Origin: Providencia rettgeri | GTDB lineage: Bacteria; Pseudomonadota; Gammaproteobacteria; Enterobacterales; Enterobacteriaceae | Assembly: GCA_900455085.1 (NCBI GenBank) | Contig: UGTZ01000001.1 | Span: forward strand, 3,130,501-3,194,500 | Length of the DNA stretch: 64,000 nucleotides | Direction: 5' to 3' | Part shown: positions 63,250 to 64,000 of the stretch, in pieces | Numbering within the stretch: the stretch's first letter is position 1 | Layout: each line of letters begins with the position of its first letter | The notes under the pieces: model-generated | Told to the model about the DNA's origin: nothing | Database searches by the model: none | What the model saw: only the letters and a program-made list of their open reading frames with translations | Made by a program: the position numbers and the translations under genes

Positions 63250-64000
63250 TTATTCCATCCATTCAGTATGGAAAACACCGTCTTTATCAGTACGCTTATA
63301 AGTGTGAGCACCGAAGTAGTCGCGCTGCGCTTGGATTAAGTTTGCAGGCAATACCGCTGAACGGTAGCTATCATAATAAGAAATAGCAGCTGAGAATGTT
63401 GGTGTTGGGATACCATTTTGTACACCATAGCACACCACATCACGCAGTGCTTGCTGGTATTCGTCAGCAATTTGTTTAAAGTATGGCGCTAACAACAAGT
63501 TGGCAATTTTTGCATCTTGGTTATACGCATCGGTGATTTTTTGTAGGAACTGCGCACGAATGATACAGCCTGCACGGAATATTTTTGCGATTTCACCGTA
63601 GTTTAAATCCCAATTATATTCTTCTGATGCCGCTTTCAGCTGTTGGAAGCCTTGTGCATAAGACACAATTTTACCTAAATACAGTGCGCGGCGAACTTTT
63701 TCAATAAACTCTTTTTTATCGCCTTCAACCGCTTTCAGTACTGGACCTGTTAATACTTTAGAAGCTGCAACACGCTGATCTTTTAAGAAAGAAATATAAC
63801 GTGCAAATACAGATTCAGTAATTAACGTCAGAGGGATACCTAAATCCAGCGCACTCTGGCTAGTCCATTTACCAGTACCTTTATTAGCCGCTTCATCAAG
63901 AATCACGTCAACCAGATATTTACCATCTTCATCTTTTTTCTTGAAGATATCTGCTGTGATTTCAATTAAATAGCTACTCAGTTCACCTTTGTTCCACTCA
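63250..64000 (-). CDS. gnd: 6-phosphogluconate dehydrogenase, C-terminal part
   Basis: Oxidative decarboxylation of 6-phosphogluconate to ribulose 5-phosphate with NADP+ (pentose phosphate pathway). About 250 C-terminal residues are visible and the gene continues past the right edge. Visible: EWNKGELSSYLIEITADIF, ILDEAANKGTGKWTSQSALD and AAISYYDSYRSAVLPANLIQ, then QRDYFGAHTYKRTDKDGVFH. These are nearly invariant in gnd. gnd near the his operon is the usual enterobacterial arrangement. Confidence 0.97.
   Translation of the reverse strand, partial: EWNKGELSSYLIEITADIFKKKDEDGKYLVDVILDEAANKGTGKWTSQSALDLGIPLTLITESVFARYISFLKDQRVAASKVLTGPVLKAVEGDKKEFIEKVRRALYLGKIVSYAQGFQQLKAASEEYNWDLNYGEIAKIFRAGCIIRAQFLQKITDAYNQDAKIANLLLAPYFKQIADEYQQALRDVVCYGVQNGIPTPTFSAAISYYDSYRSAVLPANLIQAQRDYFGAHTYKRTDKDGVFHTEWME

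Overview
The window is enterobacterial chromosome, most likely Providencia (Morganellaceae). The serS-rarA-lolA-ftsK-lrp-trxB-cydDC-aat-infA-clpAS-cspD block, the artPIQM/rlmC/ybjN/grxA block and the his operon followed by gnd all match E. coli K-12 gene content and largely its order. The DNA is AT-rich, and the proteins are close to, but clearly different from, their E. coli counterparts. The genus call is inference; Proteus or a relative is not excluded.

Layout. 1-517: partial TSUP permease. 645-7949 (minus): serS, rarA, lolA and ftsK, the last with an 18-copy Pro-Gln-Gln repeat in its linker. 8374-10311: lrp split by an IS91-type element of about 1.44 kb. 10847-18662 (plus): trxB, a DUF4153 membrane protein, cydD-cydC, aat, infA. 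18723-21995: clpA and clpS (minus) with divergent cspD. 22073-26198 (minus): a poorly characterised catabolic cluster (NCS1 permease, nitrilase-type amidohydrolase, IclR regulator, DUF1177 protein). 26622-31551 (minus): macB, macA, ybjD. 31954-37393 (plus): lysO, ybjT, artPIQM. 37517-38692: a very AT-rich YopT-like (C58) cysteine protease gene. 38763-42796: rlmC, ybjN, ybjC, grxA, the sRNA gene rybB with a sigma-E-type promoter, yjbQ, ybjG. 43648-49364: sdaC-sdaB, dacC, a gstB-like gene, yeeZ. 49610-56892: hisL attenuator and hisGDCBHAFI. 57132-64000: yeaK, a CatB-type acetyltransferase with a possible leader-peptide/hairpin control region, a large M66 (StcE-like) metalloprotease, a Bcr/CflA-type exporter and partial gnd.

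Two things dominate interpretation. First, nine genes (ftsK, clpA, DUF1177, macB, gstB-like, hisG, hisD, hisC, M66 protease) are broken by 15 single-base shifts. Fourteen are one extra base and one is a missing base, almost all in short homopolymers, and correcting each restores a family-typical protein. I treat these as probable sequencing or assembly errors and give the reconstructed span of each gene. Second, the lrp disruption is a true insertion, so this strain probably lacks functional Lrp.

The least-described content is in accessory insertions within the conserved backbone: the C58-type protease, the M66 protease with four related beta-rich modules and an unusual HExxH...D zinc motif, the acetyltransferase leader, and the NCS1/nitrilase/IclR/DUF1177 cluster. 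No tRNA, rRNA or CRISPR array was found.
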